In this document: in pieces, positions 36,469-46,470 of the stretch | Numbering within the stretch: position 1 is the stretch's first letter | Layout: every line of letters begins with the position of its first letter | Origin: an uncultured Pseudomonadota bacterium | GTDB lineage: Bacteria; Pseudomonadota; Alphaproteobacteria; RUG11792 | Reading direction: 5' to 3' | DNA length: 59,887 nt | NCBI GenBank assembly: GCA_902796345.1 | Contig: CADBOF010000012.1 | Coordinates: forward strand, 1-59,887 | Notes under the pieces: model-generated | Told to the model about the DNA's origin: nothing | Seen by the model: only the letters and a program-made list of their open reading frames with translations | The model's database searches: none | Made by a program: the position numbers and the translations under genes

Positions 36469-37788
36469 CTACTGTAGTTCGTTAACCAACTGTACAAATA
36501 TATTACCCCTGTGTTCAAAGCTTTTAAATTGGTCAAAACTTGCGCACATAGGAGACAACAACACAACTGTTGCTCCTAATTCATTTCTTGCATCACGATA
36601 CGCACTACGTACAGCCGCGTCCATTGTTTTACAAACCTCAACCGTTTTTATGCTTTTAAATATATTACTAAACTCATCCGTTGCTTCTCCAAACAGATAT
36701 ATTTTTTCTATTCCATCAATATATTTTCCGATATAAGGCATAGGATCGATATGTTTACTGCGACCTCCAACGAGCCAAAATATTTTATAACCTGTAAATG
36801 TAGCTAATGCAGGAGCTGACGATGTTGGGTTAGTAGCTTTGCTATCATCTACAAACAAGACGTCGCCTATTTTCCTTACTACATTCATGCGATGAGGCAA
36901 TGGATCAAATGTTGTAATCCCATGAGTAATTTTTTCAGGAGAAACGCCAATTTTAGAACACACGGCATACGCAAACAAAACATTTTGTGCATTATGTTTG
37001 CCAACAAGATTTGGCAAATTTGATATATCTAAAACAGCTGTATCGTTTTTAACCAAAACATTATTTTCGACATAGTAATCTGCTGTTGCGTCTTTATATA
37101 GAGAAACAGTTATTACATTTTTTTTCCCTTTATATTTATTAATGGTGTACTTATCATCACATGAAACTATTTTGCATTTCGAAAAATCAAGTATTTTATG
37201 TTTAGCCTCTATATAATTTTCGAAAGAACCATGAAAATCTAAGTGATCTGGTTCTATATTTAGAAGTCCTCCAATTTCAAAATCCAGTAATTTTGAACTA
37301 GTCAATTCATACGAAGACATTTCAAATATATAATACTCTGGATTAATATACTGCAATGTATCGAAGTATGGTATTCCTATATTTCCACCAAGTTTGACTG
37401 AAATTCCTGCTGTTCTTAAAATGTTATAAATTAATGATACTGTCGTTGATTTTCCGTTAGTGCCAGTAATTCCTATAATTTTAGCGTTTGGATTATATAT
37501 TTTAAATATATCAAAAGTTGAATATATGGGTTTTTCATTAAAAATTGCATCATCGACTATTTGATGCCTGTTATGAGGCATTATGTGCACTGATGGACTT
37601 TTAACAACAATATCAATTTCATTCCAATTGATATAAGTTACATGATTTGGAATAGTTAGAGCGTCATTATCATCGTATACGTAAACGTTGTGACCTTTTT
37701 TTGTTAAAAACGAAGCAACAGATTTTCCCGAAATACCATAACCTACAACTAATATATTTGTTTCGTTTTTTAGTATGTTTCTATCCAT
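36469..37788 (-). CDS. murD: UDP-N-acetylmuramoylalanine-D-glutamate ligase
   Basis: MurD adds D-glutamate to UDP-MurNAc-L-Ala using ATP. An N-terminal Rossmann-like domain (VVGYGISGKSVASFL) is followed by the ATP site GITGTNGKST (near residue 110), the central-domain segment NIEPDHLDFHGS, and the C-terminal ligase domain with DDSKATNPTSSAPAL and LSPMCASFDQF. 439 residues is normal. Its first eight bases overlap the ruvC end. Neighbour ftsW is a classic partner in the dcw cluster, while ruvC upstream is not. Confidence 0.96.
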   Translation of the reverse strand: MDRNILKNETNILVVGYGISGKSVASFLTKKGHNVYVYDDNDALTIPNHVTYINWNEIDIVVKSPSVHIMPHNRHQIVDDAIFNEKPIYSTFDIFKIYNPNAKIIGITGTNGKSTTVSLIYNILRTAGISVKLGGNIGIPYFDTLQYINPEYYIFEMSSYELTSSKLLDFEIGGLLNIEPDHLDFHGSFENYIEAKHKILDFSKCKIVSCDDKYTINKYKGKKNVITVSLYKDATADYYVENNVLVKNDTAVLDISNLPNLVGKHNAQNVLFAYAVCSKIGVSPEKITHGITTFDPLPHRMNVVRKIGDVLFVDDSKATNPTSSAPALATFTGYKIFWLVGGRSKHIDPMPYIGKYIDGIEKIYLFGEATDEFSNIFKSIKTVEVCKTMDAAVRSAYRDARNELGATVVLLSPMCASFDQFKSFEHRGNIFVQLVNELQ

Positions 37789-38332
37789 ACTTGCACTCCA
37801 CTATTGGTAATTTGTTTTTTTCTTTTTCTTCTTGTATCGCCAAACATAGTGCAATAGCTAATGCATCACTTGCATCTGCAGTTTTTGGGAAGTGGTTTTC
37901 TGACGTGCTAAATTTTAAAATGCTTTGTACAGCTTCTTTTACCAAAATTTTGTTTCCGTGCCCTTTTCCTGTAACCGTTTTTTTTATTTCGTTAGGAGTG
38001 AACTCAACACACATATGTCCAGATTGAGCGATAGCTAGAAATGCTGCAGTCCTTGCCATTATCAACTTTTCACTAGTTGCCGGATTTATATTTACAAATA
38101 CTTTTTCAATTGAAATTTTATCAGGTCTAAACATTTTTATTAAACTGAAAATCGAATTGTAAATAAAAATCAGCCTACTTCCAAGAGGATCGTTAGTTTC
38201 TGTTTTTAATATGCCACATTCGATGAATTTATATTTGAATGACCGAGAGCACTCAATTATTCCCCATCCAGTATTTCCAAGACCTGGATCTATTCCCAGA
38301 ATGGTAATTTTATTACTAATCGATGGGAACAA
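37781..38332 (-). CDS. ruvC: Holliday junction resolvase RuvC
   Basis: RuvC cuts four-way DNA junctions. The acidic active-site positions are seen in GIDPGLGNTGW (near residue 14), SIEKVF (near 75) and TADASDALAIALC (near 150); VTGKGHGNK is also typical. The start is TTG at 38332, supported by GGAG seven bases upstream and by the lack of an ATG before the first motif. 183 residues is normal. ruvA and ruvB are not nearby. The gene heads a ruvC-murD-ftsW unit with tight overlaps. Confidence 0.95.
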   Translation of the reverse strand: MFPSISNKITILGIDPGLGNTGWGIIECSRSFKYKFIECGILKTETNDPLGSRLIFIYNSIFSLIKMFRPDKISIEKVFVNINPATSEKLIMARTAAFLAIAQSGHMCVEFTPNEIKKTVTGKGHGNKILVKEAVQSILKFSTSENHFPKTADASDALAIALCLAIQEEKEKNKLPIVECKYG

Positions 38333-38405
38333 TGGATAACTCCAATAATTTTAATATCCTTATATACGATTAACATCGTAACACATTACTATTCAAAATT
38401 CAAAA

Positions 38406-39731
38406 CTAAGCGTTATACGACTTTTTAAGTACTATAGAACTCAAAAAAAATCTTTTCAAATAGTTACTTGTTGTCTTCACTTTAATTGTTGTTGGAGCAA
38501 TTCCATTTAAAAAGTTCTTATAATCTTGCAAAATTTCTATAGCTTTACTAACCTGTTTTTTATACATGATATCCAAGTTATGGCACGCAAGGTTTCGTAC
38601 ATTCTTTAATGTTTCAGAAATGTCGTCTATTTTAGTCAATAAAGAAATTTTATTATTATTCAACTGTACAAATTCTTGGTTAGTAAGTATATCTTTGCCG
38701 TCCACATTATTTAACACACTCAGAATTATTGACTTCATATCAATCTCGTTTAGACTTTCAATACAAACTTTGACGAAATCTTTATAATCGGTTCCAACTT
38801 TCTCACTTAGCAGATTTAAATCATTAATAATAGCCCCATGCGAAATCAAAACATTTTCAACAGCTGTTGTCACGTTCCAATTTTCAACCTTAAACTTCGC
38901 TTCAGAGAAGTTTTTTTCGAAAAATTGTTTTAATAAGTATCGCTCTGAACCCATAATAACAGCCATTACTAATGTGAACAAAGTCTCAAACTGTAACTTC
39001 TCAATATCGAAGTCTTTGGAATCGAGTTTGTCACAATAATTTTTCAAGTATTTTTCTTTAGATCTAATTTTTAACGACAATTCTACATATTCATCAAAGA
39101 CATTTGCATTGAAACATTGGGTACGTATAGCGAATTCATTATAAGCTTCTGCGAATGTTTGAATATTATCGGAATTCTTACAGTTGTCAAAATTTTCTTT
39201 AAGTTTTATGCGAAACCATTCTAAATTATCCTGTAAATCTTTAACGTCCTGTGCAAAAACGTCAACGTCTTTTTGTAACTCCGGAATAGCCTTTTTTATA
39301 GTTTTAGTAAAAGTTTCAATTTTTATTTTATTTAATGCTGTACATAAATCTTCGTGGTGATCAGACAAATTTTTTGAGATATCAAATATAGATCGAATAA
39401 CTGATTTTTGCTTTAAAGCTCCAGTCAAGTCTGGTTCGCCGTCTTTAACTGTCAATCCGTCGATGATTTTGTTATATAACGTCCAAAAAGGAGTATATCG
39501 AAATTCATGCAACCTAATTTTAAAAACCCCGGCTGTCAAGTCGTCATGTTCAGATTTTAAGTTTTTTTGTTCTGCTTCAAGAGCTTTACCTCTTTCGTGT
39601 AAACAGCCTAGGTCATACCACATCTTCGCACGTCCTCGATCATATGTTTTGTCATTGTGAGATTGTGGCATCGAGACGACACAAAGAACACTTAAAGATA
39701 GACCAATCAACACAAGCGGCAAATTAACCAT
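38406..39731 (-). CDS. unknown exported or anchored helical protein
   Basis: I recognise no family in these 441 residues. From the ATG at 39731 it opens with a signal-peptide-like or anchor helix (about 2-20), followed by an almost wholly alpha-helical charged body with coiled-coil-like heptads (about 40-60, 110-190 and 360-420) and five or so cysteines. The frame is open to a GTG at 39767. Flanked by ruvC and an MFS gene on the same strand, with 73 bases to ruvC. Possibly a secreted effector or a periplasmic structural protein; nothing in the sequence decides. Confidence 0.6.
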   Translation of the reverse strand: MVNLPLVLIGLSLSVLCVVSMPQSHNDKTYDRGRAKMWYDLGCLHERGKALEAEQKNLKSEHDDLTAGVFKIRLHEFRYTPFWTLYNKIIDGLTVKDGEPDLTGALKQKSVIRSIFDISKNLSDHHEDLCTALNKIKIETFTKTIKKAIPELQKDVDVFAQDVKDLQDNLEWFRIKLKENFDNCKNSDNIQTFAEAYNEFAIRTQCFNANVFDEYVELSLKIRSKEKYLKNYCDKLDSKDFDIEKLQFETLFTLVMAVIMGSERYLLKQFFEKNFSEAKFKVENWNVTTAVENVLISHGAIINDLNLLSEKVGTDYKDFVKVCIESLNEIDMKSIILSVLNNVDGKDILTNQEFVQLNNNKISLLTKIDDISETLKNVRNLACHNLDIMYKKQVSKAIEILQDYKNFLNGIAPTTIKVKTTSNYLKRFFLSSIVLKKSYNA

Positions 39732-39812
39732 ATCGCACCACAGATGATTTTTTAAAAATTGTGCCACAAAAAAAATTTCTCGTCAACGTCTTCTGTCATA
39801 TCTATATATGTC

Positions 39813-40991
39813 TTATTTTAAATATCTTTGTGTGTATAAAAGAACGCTTATTGATGTAAAACCAACAATACTACCATATATAAAAGCCGTATTTATACCA
39901 AAATAATCTGACACAAGACCTGCTATATTATTCGCAATTACCATGGAACAAGATGAAATAAGCGAATATAAACCAAATCCAGTGCCTCTTAAATGTTTAG
40001 GGACGTAGTCCGAAATTAGACCAGCAAAAATAATATCTGTAATGCCTTCGTGAGCTCCCCATAAAACTGTACCTACAAATATCATTGCAAGATTTGGAGC
40101 AAGCCCTATTGATAGATGAGATATGCAAAATAATATAAGCCCAAGCAATAGTAATTTTTTACGATCCATACGATCTGATTTATGACCTATCGGGTAAGCA
40201 ACCGTAGCTGATACAAGACTATAAAGTAAAGGAAACGAGGTTCCATAAGCAGGATTAAGGCCAAAATTATTACACGCATGTAAGCATATGAAAGATTCGC
40301 CAAATTTCCCTAACATGAAGAACACAACAACAGTCATTAATATCCAAAACTTTGCTCCCAAGGCTTTTATATCCCTTATTTTTAGTTGATTAACAGTTGT
40401 TCCTGCCGGCTCTTTATTAATTTGCTTTTCTTTTATTAAAAAAATAACAACAAGTGTTGCAATTGCAGCGGGCAATCCCATTATTAGGAAAACTGTACGA
40501 TAACCGTTACCTGTTATATGCATCAAAGCAATTCCCATTATTGCCCCGATTGTTGATCCTACCAACGCTAAACTCTGCCGTAAACCGTAGCATTCACCTT
40601 TTATTTCTTTTGGAGCGTTATCGCTTATCAATGCGTCACGTGGTGCCGCTTGTAGCCCGTTTCCGAGTCTGTCTATGGCTCTAGCAAGAAAAACCTGTAC
40701 ATATGTATGCGAAAAAGCTAATATCGGTTTTGAAATTGTCAAAAATATAAAACCTATTAATATAAAAACTTTCCTTCGTCTAAAAAAATCGCTTAGTACT
40801 CCTGAAAATGTTCTTGTAAAATAAGCTAACCCTTCAACAACGGATTCTAATAAACCTATTGATGCGACAGATGCACCTAAAACATTTGTTAAGTACAACG
40901 CTGATAACGAAAATATTGAACACGTTGCACAGTTTATGAGGAACGACGCTATTCCCATAGCCCAAATCGTTCTTGGGACTGACTTAATCAT
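39813..40991 (-). CDS. major facilitator superfamily transporter (copy 1)
   Basis: A 12-helix MFS carrier of 392 residues. The loop after helix 2 has SGVLSDFFRRRKV, a variant of the MFS G-x-x-x-D-R/K motif, and RAIDRLGNGLQAAPRDALISD near residue 95 is the strongest family block. The second half repeats the loop motif as GHKSDRMDRKKLLL. Start ATG at 40991; an upstream TTG is less likely. A related carrier is encoded at 46471-47676. The substrate is not predictable; drug, sugar or siderophore export or uptake are all possible. Confidence 0.85.
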   Translation of the reverse strand: MIKSVPRTIWAMGIASFLINCATCSIFSLSALYLTNVLGASVASIGLLESVVEGLAYFTRTFSGVLSDFFRRRKVFILIGFIFLTISKPILAFSHTYVQVFLARAIDRLGNGLQAAPRDALISDNAPKEIKGECYGLRQSLALVGSTIGAIMGIALMHITGNGYRTVFLIMGLPAAIATLVVIFLIKEKQINKEPAGTTVNQLKIRDIKALGAKFWILMTVVVFFMLGKFGESFICLHACNNFGLNPAYGTSFPLLYSLVSATVAYPIGHKSDRMDRKKLLLLGLILFCISHLSIGLAPNLAMIFVGTVLWGAHEGITDIIFAGLISDYVPKHLRGTGFGLYSLISSCSMVIANNIAGLVSDYFGINTAFIYGSIVGFTSISVLLYTQRYLK

Positions 40992-41103
40992 AAAAAACAA
41001 TTCATCCGCGAATTAAAACTTAAAACATTTCAGCGGAAATAATCACGGCAGTGAGTACAGATATATTGTAGCACGCTAAATACATCTGGGCATCCTGAGG
41101 GCG

Positions 41104-41955
41104 TCATTTTTTCAAATAATTCAGCAATAATCCAAGTTTGTTTTTTAATTCCTTACGCGATACCACCATATCTATTAGCCCATGTTTTAACAAAAATTCA
41201 GAACGCTGAAAACCTTCAGGCAAAGTTTTTTTTATTGTTTTTTCTATAACTCTCGCTCCGGCAAAACCTATTAAAGCTCCTGGTTCTGCTATGTGAACAT
41301 CCCCAAGCGTTGCAAATGACGCTAAAACTCCTCCGGTTGTTGGATTTGTAAATACATTTATGTAAGCGAGTCCTGCTTCTTTCAAATTACAAATAGCGGC
41401 AGTAGTGCCTGCCATCTGAGATAGGGATAACATTCCTTCTTGCATCCTTGCTCCGCCTGACGCCGTAAAGCTTATAAGTGGAACTTTTCTTTCTATAGCA
41501 GTATCCACGGCTTTTACAAAAGATTGACCAATACAACGTCCCATTGATCCCCCCATAAAGGCAAAATCCATTATAAAAACAACTGATGGATTATGCTCTA
41601 TTTCTCCATAAGCAATTACTGCCGCATCATATAAGCCAGTTTTTTCCCTTGCTTCTTTTATTCTGTCCGTGTATTTTTTAACGTCTTTAAATTTTAGTGG
41701 ATCTTCAGTCACCTTTACCAAAGGAAATTCTTGATATTTGTTATTATCAAATAATGTTTTTAATCGATCTTTTGCTGACATTTTGAAATGATAATTACAT
41801 TCGCTACAAATAAGTAAGTTTGCTTTTAATTCTTCTGAATATACAACTTTCTCACACTCCGGGCATTTAGCCCAGAGATCTTCCTTTACGGAGGAATTTC
41901 TCCCTCCTATAAATGTTTTTATTTTCGGGACTGCAACGTCTGTTATCCAACTCAC
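41104..41955 (-). CDS. accD: acetyl-CoA carboxylase carboxyltransferase subunit beta
   Basis: AccD with AccA transfers carboxyl from biotin-AccB to acetyl-CoA, the first step of fatty acid synthesis. The N-terminal zinc ribbon is CPEC...CSEC (about residues 26-48). The carboxyltransferase core has SFTASGGARMQEG, NPTTGGVLASFA and GFAGARVIE. I start at the GTG at 41955 because GGAG lies seven bases before it and the family opens with (N/S)W(I/L)T; a TTG at 41997 lies in the upstream gene. 283 residues is normal. It starts five bases after the RND pump stop; the ribosome-binding site overlaps that stop. Confidence 0.95.
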   Translation of the reverse strand: MSWITDVAVPKIKTFIGGRNSSVKEDLWAKCPECEKVVYSEELKANLLICSECNYHFKMSAKDRLKTLFDNNKYQEFPLVKVTEDPLKFKDVKKYTDRIKEAREKTGLYDAAVIAYGEIEHNPSVVFIMDFAFMGGSMGRCIGQSFVKAVDTAIERKVPLISFTASGGARMQEGMLSLSQMAGTTAAICNLKEAGLAYINVFTNPTTGGVLASFATLGDVHIAEPGALIGFAGARVIEKTIKKTLPEGFQRSEFLLKHGLIDMVVSRKELKNKLGLLLNYLKK

Positions 41956-41959
41956 CTTT

Positions 41960-44900
41960 TTACTCCAATACAAGTTTTCTACGACGGAACTTTGCAAAGA
42001 ATATGTAAATTATTGGCAAAACGAAAACCGTAAATAACGTTCCGATACTCATTCCTCCAACAATTACAACACCAAGAGGACGCCGTATTTCACATCCGGC
42101 GCCCTTTGCTAAAGCTAGGGGCAATGAACCTAAAACCATAGCGAGAGTTGTCATTAATATTGGTCTCAACCGCCTATTAGCAGCAATCGTTATTGCATCA
42201 TGAGCACTTTTCCCGGAATCCATTTGTTTATTGGCAAAGTCAACCATTAATATACCGTGCTTTGTTATTAAACCTATAAGAGTGAGGAATCCTATGTTTG
42301 AAAACATATTTATAGTTCCTTGTGGTAAAAATTTCAAAGAAATTACTCCGCCAACAAGTGCAAGAGGTACGGTGAACATTATCACAAAAGGATCACGCCA
42401 ACTTTCGAACTGAGCGGCCATAACAAGGTATATAAAACTTAAGGCTAATATAAAGATAAGCATCATTGTGTCACTTTCTGTAAGGAATTTTTTGGTATCT
42501 CCTATAAACTCAATGAAAACGTCGTCAGGTAACGTATCTTTGGCAATTTTTTGAACACGCTCTATTCCTTCTCCAAGTGAAACATCAGGTTGCAATAAAG
42601 TTAAAACAGTGTTAGCTCTAGCTCTGTTATATCTATAAATAGACACAGGACCTGAACGTGGAGTGACGTTAATAAGTTCTGGCAATGGAATTAAAACATC
42701 TTCTCCCCCATTTGTTCTAGACCAAGCTTTTGCAAAAATACCGTCCAACTGACTTGGGGCTCTTTTAAACTCGTCATTTATTTGTACTTTAACATCGTAC
42801 GTTTTGCCATCTTTCTTAAACCGTGTTGCAACAGCTCCTTGCAAAAGTCCGGATATTGTATCGGAAATATCTCGTGGATCTAAATTCATTGCCGAAGCCT
42901 TATCTCTTAAAACCTCAACTATATAATCTTCTGCTTCATTACGAGCTGTCGTTCGAATGCTAGATGCTATATTGTTAGTATATATAGACCGTATAAGATT
43001 ATCCGTAATTTCTCTCAGTTCTCTGTGTGACTTGTTTCCTCGAACGACAAACGAAACTATTCTAGACGAATCGTCGTTTATTCCGCTTCCTGCAGATACT
43101 CGTACATCGATACCTGGAATGTATGGAATTTTATCGTTGATTTGTTTTACGATGTCATTTGTGGATCTATTCGACCTTTCATGAAGTAAAGCAACTCCAT
43201 CAAACGACGGATTTGTAATATCGTACTGTCTATTTTTTATTTCCGGAATTTTGCTTAATATTTTGTCTAATTCATCAACATATTTTTGAGTGAATGCAAG
43301 TGTTGCCGTCTGAGGACCATGTCCATCGAACCTAAGCATCTGAACATCCTGGTACGGTAACTGCTCTCTTGGCATAAAGTAATAAACGGAATACCCAAAC
43401 AATGAAAAGATAACAGCCCAAGTTGTAACTTTCGTCTTATGAGACAAAGCCCAATCAAGTGAACGACTATACCCCCGCTCAATTGAATTTATTACACTCG
43501 AAAAATCAAATATGTTTGCTAAAACCCTAAATACTTTCGGCATTTTGTTTCTGCGTTCAAGTTCTTCTTTTTCTGAAACCAACATCCTTGAGCACATCAT
43601 TGGAGACAAAGTTAAAGCTATAAAACCAGACAACAAAACGGCCCCTGCAAGTGTTATTGAAAACTCAGATAACATTTTACCTGTAAGCCCTTTGGCTAAG
43701 GCCACTGGGGCGTATACAGCACACAATGTTAATGTCATAGCAATAACAGCAAAACTTACTTCGTTTGTGCCCTCAATAGCTGCCCTTACGGGCTTTTTGC
43801 CACCTTCTATAAATTTGTATGTGTTTTCTAAGATAACAATTGCGTCATCTACAACAAGACCTATAGCCAAAACCATTGCCATAAGTGTCATACTATTTAT
43901 TGTGAAATTACACAAATACATTATGAATAACGCGCCAATAAGAGAAATTGGCACAGTAATTAATGGAATTATAGATGCTCTTAGTGAACGTAAGAATATA
44001 AATACAACGAAAACGACAAGTAGTATTGCTTCAAATATGGTTCGTACGACTTCGTTAAGTGAACGTTCAATAAACGTCGTTGTATCGTAAGCTACTAATA
44101 ATTTAATTCCATCCGCCAACCTTTTCTGAAGTTCTGTATGAGCTTTTTTGACATCGTGGGCAATTTGTATTGGGTTAGCCGATGATTGAGCAATAACTGA
44201 CAAGCTAACAACCTTTTGACCATTAAACCTTGATAAAACACGTTTGTTACTTTTATCAAGTTTTGCTTCTCCAACATCTTTTAATTTTATTATTTTCCCT
44301 TGTTTATTTGTAATCGGCAGTTCATTAAATTCTTCAGGATCTTGCAAATCTGCAACCGTTGTTATCACGTATTCACGATTTTTGTTAACAAATTTGCCGG
44401 CAGGCCATTCGACATTCTGTTTTTTTAATGCATTCATTACGTCAACAACAGTGAATTTATAAAATGCTAATTTTTGAGGATTAAGACGAATTGCCATTTG
44501 ATAGTCGCCAGCTCCATAGACGTCAATACGCGCAACGCCTGGAACAGCTTCTAGAACGTGACTTATTTCGCTTTTCGCATAAGAATATAATTCGCTTTCG
44601 TTCATATTGTCACTTATTAGAGCCAAGGACAAGATTGATTTTTCTCCAGAACCCGCCTTAGTTAGAATTGGAGACTGAGCTGCATCCGGAAATCTATCAT
44701 CCCATTTACTCAATCGATCTCTTATATCGTTTGCGACAGAATCGATGTCTCTAGTTTCTGATATTTCCATTGTTACTTCGCTATTTTCGCTGTCACTTTT
44801 TGACTCAATCGTTTCAATTCCTTCAATTCCCGCTACAGCTTCCTCAACTATTTTTGTAACCTGGTTTTCCATAATTTCAGGACCAGCTCCGTAGTAATTT

Positions 44901-45046
44901 ATTTTCACTGTTATTCGATTTTTAGACATTTTCGGATATTGCTGTACAGCCATCCGATTACCAGTAACCAATCCAAGTAAAACAACTATTAGTGTTAAAA
45001 CCCACGCAAAAACAGGTCGTTTAATACAAAACTCTGATAATTTCAT
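41960..45046 (-). CDS. RND multidrug efflux pump, inner-membrane subunit (AcrB/HAE-1 type)
   Basis: A proton-driven trimeric exporter of 1028 residues, standard for the family. Proton-relay residues are visible: the Asp pair in GLVVDDAIVILENTYK (near residue 405) and the lysine of GLITKHGILMVDFANKQ (near 935). Two long periplasmic loops and twelve helices are evident. The opening KLSEFCIKRPVFAWVLTLIVVLLG is typical. It follows the adaptor gene by five bases. No TolC-like outer-membrane channel is encoded beside it. Substrates cannot be inferred. Confidence 0.95.
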   Translation of the reverse strand: MKLSEFCIKRPVFAWVLTLIVVLLGLVTGNRMAVQQYPKMSKNRITVKINYYGAGPEIMENQVTKIVEEAVAGIEGIETIESKSDSENSEVTMEISETRDIDSVANDIRDRLSKWDDRFPDAAQSPILTKAGSGEKSILSLALISDNMNESELYSYAKSEISHVLEAVPGVARIDVYGAGDYQMAIRLNPQKLAFYKFTVVDVMNALKKQNVEWPAGKFVNKNREYVITTVADLQDPEEFNELPITNKQGKIIKLKDVGEAKLDKSNKRVLSRFNGQKVVSLSVIAQSSANPIQIAHDVKKAHTELQKRLADGIKLLVAYDTTTFIERSLNEVVRTIFEAILLVVFVVFIFLRSLRASIIPLITVPISLIGALFIMYLCNFTINSMTLMAMVLAIGLVVDDAIVILENTYKFIEGGKKPVRAAIEGTNEVSFAVIAMTLTLCAVYAPVALAKGLTGKMLSEFSITLAGAVLLSGFIALTLSPMMCSRMLVSEKEELERRNKMPKVFRVLANIFDFSSVINSIERGYSRSLDWALSHKTKVTTWAVIFSLFGYSVYYFMPREQLPYQDVQMLRFDGHGPQTATLAFTQKYVDELDKILSKIPEIKNRQYDITNPSFDGVALLHERSNRSTNDIVKQINDKIPYIPGIDVRVSAGSGINDDSSRIVSFVVRGNKSHRELREITDNLIRSIYTNNIASSIRTTARNEAEDYIVEVLRDKASAMNLDPRDISDTISGLLQGAVATRFKKDGKTYDVKVQINDEFKRAPSQLDGIFAKAWSRTNGGEDVLIPLPELINVTPRSGPVSIYRYNRARANTVLTLLQPDVSLGEGIERVQKIAKDTLPDDVFIEFIGDTKKFLTESDTMMLIFILALSFIYLVMAAQFESWRDPFVIMFTVPLALVGGVISLKFLPQGTINMFSNIGFLTLIGLITKHGILMVDFANKQMDSGKSAHDAITIAANRRLRPILMTTLAMVLGSLPLALAKGAGCEIRRPLGVVIVGGMSIGTLFTVFVLPIIYIFFAKFRRRKLVLE

Positions 45047-45051
45047 AAAAA

Positions 45052-46341
45052 TTACCTCGCACTATTTTGTGCTTCGTCAATAGCTGATTTTGCAACGTCT
45101 GTTGGAGATTTGATAACAGATCCGCCATCAACCGATGATTCATTCAGTATTTTCGTCTTAGCGCCGTCCGTCAATCGCAATTGCCCCGAAACAACAACTA
45201 TCTCTCCCTCAGTCAGACCGGCAACTATCTCAACTCCTGTTTCATTTTTAGTACCTGTTATTACTTTGCGACGATATGCTTGTCCCTTTTTATCTATTAT
45301 CCAAACGAATTCGTGTTGCCCTTCTCGATCTAAACATTCATCATCAACAACAATAACTCCGTCTTTTTCTCCAGTAACCAATTTCACATTAACGAACATG
45401 CCATGTTTAAGCAAATTACCGTCGTTAGGAATTATAGCCCTTACCAATATACTGTGATTTTTAGTATCAACTTCAGAATCAATTGCATCAACAGAACCAG
45501 AAAAAACCTTATCAGGATATGCTTCAAGAGTAACGTCAACGGGTTGCCCCGTTGCGACATCGTTCATAAATCGAGCGGGAACCATAAATTCAACCTTCAT
45601 TTTTGAATTATCAACTATGTTTACAAGTTCTGTTTGTTGTTGAATTATATTTCCGGGATGTGTCGAACCTTTTAAAATTCCTATTTTGCCAGAAAATGGC
45701 GCTTTTATTGTTGCTTTTGATAATTGGTGTCTTGCATTATCCAACTGTGCAAGAGCTATCTTCATTTGAGCTTCAGACTCTTTATAGCTTTTTTGTGCTC
45801 CCGCCTTTTGCTGATAAAGAGTTTTATTACGGTCTGTTTCTTCTTTTCGTAGCGCGTACTCAGCGGCCCAACGATCTACTTCCGCTTGAAGTGCAGTATC
45901 TTCAAATTTAATAAGCACAGATCCTTCTTCAACATCGGAGCCTTCTGTAAATAATATTTCTTTAATTTTCCCAGTAATCTCTGATTTTATAACAACCTCT
46001 TTATTAGCTTTTAGAGAACCTATAGAAGAAATTTCTCTCATAGTTTTTGTCGCAACTAATTTTTTTGCTTCGACAGGAATGAATTTATCCTGTTGTATGA
46101 GCATTGGACCAGCATTTTTTTGTACTACAAAGCGACATATGTCAATGACATTTCCTTTAAGTAGATGCCATCCCATAGGTACTACTATTAAAAAACCAAT
46201 AACGATGCCAAGTAACTTCATATTGGATTTTAAACCATCTTCTTTATGTTCAGACCAATATAAACCTTTATTATCGCTTGTAATAAAACCTTTCCAGAAT
46301 ACAATACATGTTTTAATTAGTCTAGATATAATTTTAACCAT
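45052..46341 (-). CDS. RND efflux periplasmic adaptor with unusual N-terminal module
   Basis: The membrane-fusion partner of the RND pump downstream, 429 residues. After a membrane helix (about 42-62) comes the lipoyl domain (GKIKEILFTEGSDVEEGSVLIKFED), a helical hairpin (about 165-215, KEETDRNKTLYQQKAGAQKS), the second lipoyl half (IKAPFSGKIGILKGSTHPGNI) and the beta-barrel/membrane-proximal parts. The first 40 residues carry IKTCIVFWKGFITSDNK, nearly repeated in the small protein at 54601-54912. Start ATG at 46341; two more starts lie upstream in frame. Confidence 0.92.
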   Translation of the reverse strand: MVKIISRLIKTCIVFWKGFITSDNKGLYWSEHKEDGLKSNMKLLGIVIGFLIVVPMGWHLLKGNVIDICRFVVQKNAGPMLIQQDKFIPVEAKKLVATKTMREISSIGSLKANKEVVIKSEITGKIKEILFTEGSDVEEGSVLIKFEDTALQAEVDRWAAEYALRKEETDRNKTLYQQKAGAQKSYKESEAQMKIALAQLDNARHQLSKATIKAPFSGKIGILKGSTHPGNIIQQQTELVNIVDNSKMKVEFMVPARFMNDVATGQPVDVTLEAYPDKVFSGSVDAIDSEVDTKNHSILVRAIIPNDGNLLKHGMFVNVKLVTGEKDGVIVVDDECLDREGQHEFVWIIDKKGQAYRRKVITGTKNETGVEIVAGLTEGEIVVVSGQLRLTDGAKTKILNESSVDGGSVIKSPTDVAKSAIDEAQNSAR

Positions 46342-46470
46342 TAATACACACCAGCATGGTCTCATACCGTACATTCTACCACATGCAATTTGTATTAGAG
46401 ATAAATTAAGTTGTCAAAGGATGTCAAAACAACAAAGATTGTAAATATTTTGTTAAAAACATAATCAACG

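Noticed and set aside
43512-44090. 192-codon frame antisense to the RND pump
   Set aside because: The opposite strand codes a clear, full-length RND protein; the antisense frame has no start signal or recognisable domain.
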